Below are positions 20,488 to 22,500 of a DNA stretch of 22,500 bases, piece after piece; the first letter of the stretch is position 1; each line of letters begins with the position of its first letter. The stretch comes from Glandiceps talaboti (taxonomy: Eukaryota > Hemichordata > Enteropneusta > Spengelidae): assembly GCF_964340395.1 (NCBI RefSeq), contig NC_135570.1, positions 5,025,322 to 5,047,821 on the forward strand. Direction: 5' to 3'. The notes below the pieces were generated by a model. That model saw only the letters and a program-made list of their open reading frames with translations, did no database searches and was not told where the DNA came from. A program made the position numbers and the translations under genes.

Positions 20488-20708
20488 ATTGGGTTCTATT
20501 AGGTGCGTGCGAATTTGAGAACTTATCCCACGTACAACCGTTTATTTATATCACGCGCGGTTTTGTTCTATTATATTTAGAAATGTTCGGGTTGTCACCT
20601 GGCATTTCTCTGTCTCGCCATTTTTTCCTTTGAAAAAGAATATTTATTCGAAACGTCGGATTTAACAGCTATATATACGGACTGGTTTATTAGTTCCTTA
20701 TGCATTTC
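20488..20708. repeat. Possible Penelope-like element 3' remnant between two microsatellites
   Basis: Contains TTTGAAAAAG, a hairpin GAATA-TT-TATTC (20638-20649) and GAAACGTCGG (20650-20659). A short hairpin followed by GAAACGTCG recalls the 3' segments of Penelope-like retroelements and a hammerhead-like GAAA box. No reverse-transcriptase coding is present. Recognition is from memory only. Confidence 0.25.
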
Positions 20709-20941
20709 TATGTATGTATGTATGTATGCATGCGTGCGTGCGTGCGTGCTTGTGTGTGCGCACGTGCGTGCGTGTGCGCGCTTGCATGCATGCATGCATG
20801 TATGTATGTATGTATGTATGTATGTATGTATGTATGTATGTATGTATGTATGCATGCATGCATGCATGCGTGTATGCATGTATGTATGTATGTATGTATG
20901 TATGTATGTATGTATGTATGTATGTATGTATGTATGTGTGT

Positions 20942-20999
<58 letters not shown>
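20709..20999. repeat. Compound (GTAT)n / (GTGC)n / (GCAT)n / (GT)n array
   Basis: Successive blocks: GTAT, GTGC with GCGCACGTGCG (about 20730-20782), GCAT palindromes at 20783-20800 and 20851-20868, GTAT again, and GT from 20949 to 20996. It is nearly all alternating purine-pyrimidine. Confidence 0.95.
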
Positions 21000-21001
<2 letters not shown>

Positions 21002-22178
21002 TCCTATATCATGTGACTCAGTTTTACCGACATAACTACATTCATTAAACTAACATTGTGGCTTTCCTTCCGCATATATGGCATTGAAAACTAAATGGCC
21101 ATACTTTTGAAGATGGGTAACGCTCGTACTTGTCCGGATAAACCAACGTCAATGACTGATCGAAATTGAATAATCCTCTGACAGTGAATTTAAAGCTTTC
21201 GTGGTTTGAAATTGTTATTTATACGTGACATGGTAAAAACTGGCAGACAAATTAGACTAAGCAATGATCCTGAACTGTTGAAACAATAAACAGCCATATA
21301 CCGCGTGTGGTCACGAAAAAAGTTGTACCTATGAGTTCAGAATTAAGGTGTAATATGAAATGAAAGATGACGTCATCCCTAACAGAGTCGCTCAAAATGA
21401 GATATATTATGCATACTTTTATTTTATTCGCCCTTCATATAACACTGCACATAGCACTGTTCTTCCAGTAAACACTGTTGCAAGATGTAGAAAAATTAAC
21501 ACACACATTCACAAAATTTCACAAATGATTTGAATATGATGAAATATAAGTATACAACACAGGAAAATTGTGACAACTCATGTCTTAGGATGTCAGTGCC
21601 TTCAAAGTGCGCTATTGCTGCATGGAAGGCTACCAATCTCAAAGATATTTGGAACCAAATATTTTGTTTCGTTCGATTTTATTTAAAATTTAAAGCACAA
21701 AATGCTGTACTAATCTGAATAGCCTATGAAATGAGCTATATGCATAGCTAATCAAAACAAAAACATTATAGACCATGCAGTCTGGCCAAGTATTAACAAT
21801 GACTACTGTCTAAGCAGTCATGTATGCATACATCATCTATTTTATCCGAACTGGCCAGGTAAAAAATATAATACTTTGCCTTGGTTTTGAAAATAAATAT
21901 ATAATGGTGAAAGATATTAGAAATATAGATATTTGACATATCTCGACAAGAGAGTCAACAAGACGATCAATTTCATCCTACGTGATGACTGTCCTCCTTA
22001 TAAATTCCACAGAGGAGCCGCAAAAGTACTCCTCGTGGAAAACAATATCGTGATCATCGTCGACTATGTAAACATCATTACGATAATGGTTCGTCTGGAT
22101 TTATCACAACATACGTGGTTGATTTCAAGAGATACAGAAATTCCGCCAATGGCAATTTTGAGTACAAACGTACGGACA
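21000..22178. other. Non-coding stretch, nothing recognised
   Basis: AT-rich with no supported gene. The frame at 21933-22340 starts at TTG and runs into the GGAT array; its unique part shows no motif I know. Confidence 0.5.
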
Positions 22179-22314
22179 GGATGGATGGGTGGATGGATGG
22201 ATGGATGGATGGATGGATGGATGGATGGATGGATTGCTGAATTGATGGATGGATGGATTGCTGAATTGATGGGTGGATGGATGGATGGATTGGTGGATGG
22301 ATTGATGGATGGAT
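22179..22314. repeat. (GGAT)n microsatellite with a 24-bp internal duplication
   Basis: GGAT units with an ATTGCTGAATTGATGG insert repeated at 22233 and 22257, giving a local 24-bp period. Confidence 0.95.
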
Positions 22315-22500
22315 ATGTGGGGATACTGTTTGTTAGATAATTGATTTAAGTAGCCTGTAGTTGGTATAGTACGGAAAGGCAAAATAAAAAATTTTTGGGC
22401 ATGTCGCAAATTACATGTACGTCGTTTCCTCTTATAAAATTATAGTACTGCATCTAACATGGTTAATATTTAAACATAATTAAGTGATGAATCATCAAAC

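Noticed and set aside
20257-21048. Met-Tyr-Val-Cys-rich proteins across the GTAT arrays, also at 13210-13645
   Set aside because: They exist in several frames at once and arise from tetranucleotide repeats.
21933-22340. 135-residue plus-strand frame
   Set aside because: It opens at TTG, half of it is the GGAT microsatellite, and the rest has no recognisable domain.

Overview
This window is nuclear DNA from a eukaryote, most likely a marine invertebrate (a mollusc or another lophotrochozoan, or a non-vertebrate deuterostome). The evidence is GT-AG introns, AT-rich non-coding DNA, very long (GA)n/(CT)n, (GTAT)n and (GGAT)n microsatellites, and a protein family that I know mainly from such animals. 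Nothing looks bacterial: there are no operons, no ribosome-binding sites and no dense coding.

The only gene I can support well is on the minus strand between 13040 and 7948. Seven exons, joined at consensus GT/AG sites with matching phases, give an uninterrupted 874-residue protein. Residues 1-505 form a Mutator-like DDE transposase of the metazoan PF20700 type: a CxxC..CxxC zinc ribbon, then candidate catalytic D223, D314-D316 and E462. A basic linker follows, and residues from about 598 to 874 form a DEDDh 3'-5' exonuclease with D604, E606, D695, H753 and D758 all present. A transposase joined to a DnaQ/TREX-like exonuclease is the most interesting item here. I see no frameshift or internal stop, a usable poly(A) signal lies at 7661-7666, and no convincing terminal inverted repeats are visible.

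Layout: 1-1104 has no recognised gene; 1105-1797 is a large purine/pyrimidine microsatellite block; 1798-7440 is non-coding with a foldback (2960-3051), a 15-bp inverted repeat enclosing about 350 bp (3963-4311), a 66-bp tandem duplication (5296-5417) and a degenerate 356-bp-spaced repeat (6776-7210). The transposase-exonuclease gene follows. From 13100 to 22500 there is no recognised gene: (GTAT)n arrays at 13309, 20346 and 20709, a 43-bp minisatellite (18631-18960) with opposite-strand relatives at 15951 and 16750, GCGCCCTC-type motifs at 13995-15357, a possible Penelope-like 3' remnant (20488-20708), and a (GGAT)n array near the right edge.

There is one recognised protein, so no multi-gene pathway can be read from the window. 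The functional coupling, if any, is within that protein: DNA-strand transfer or cleavage joined to 3'-end trimming.
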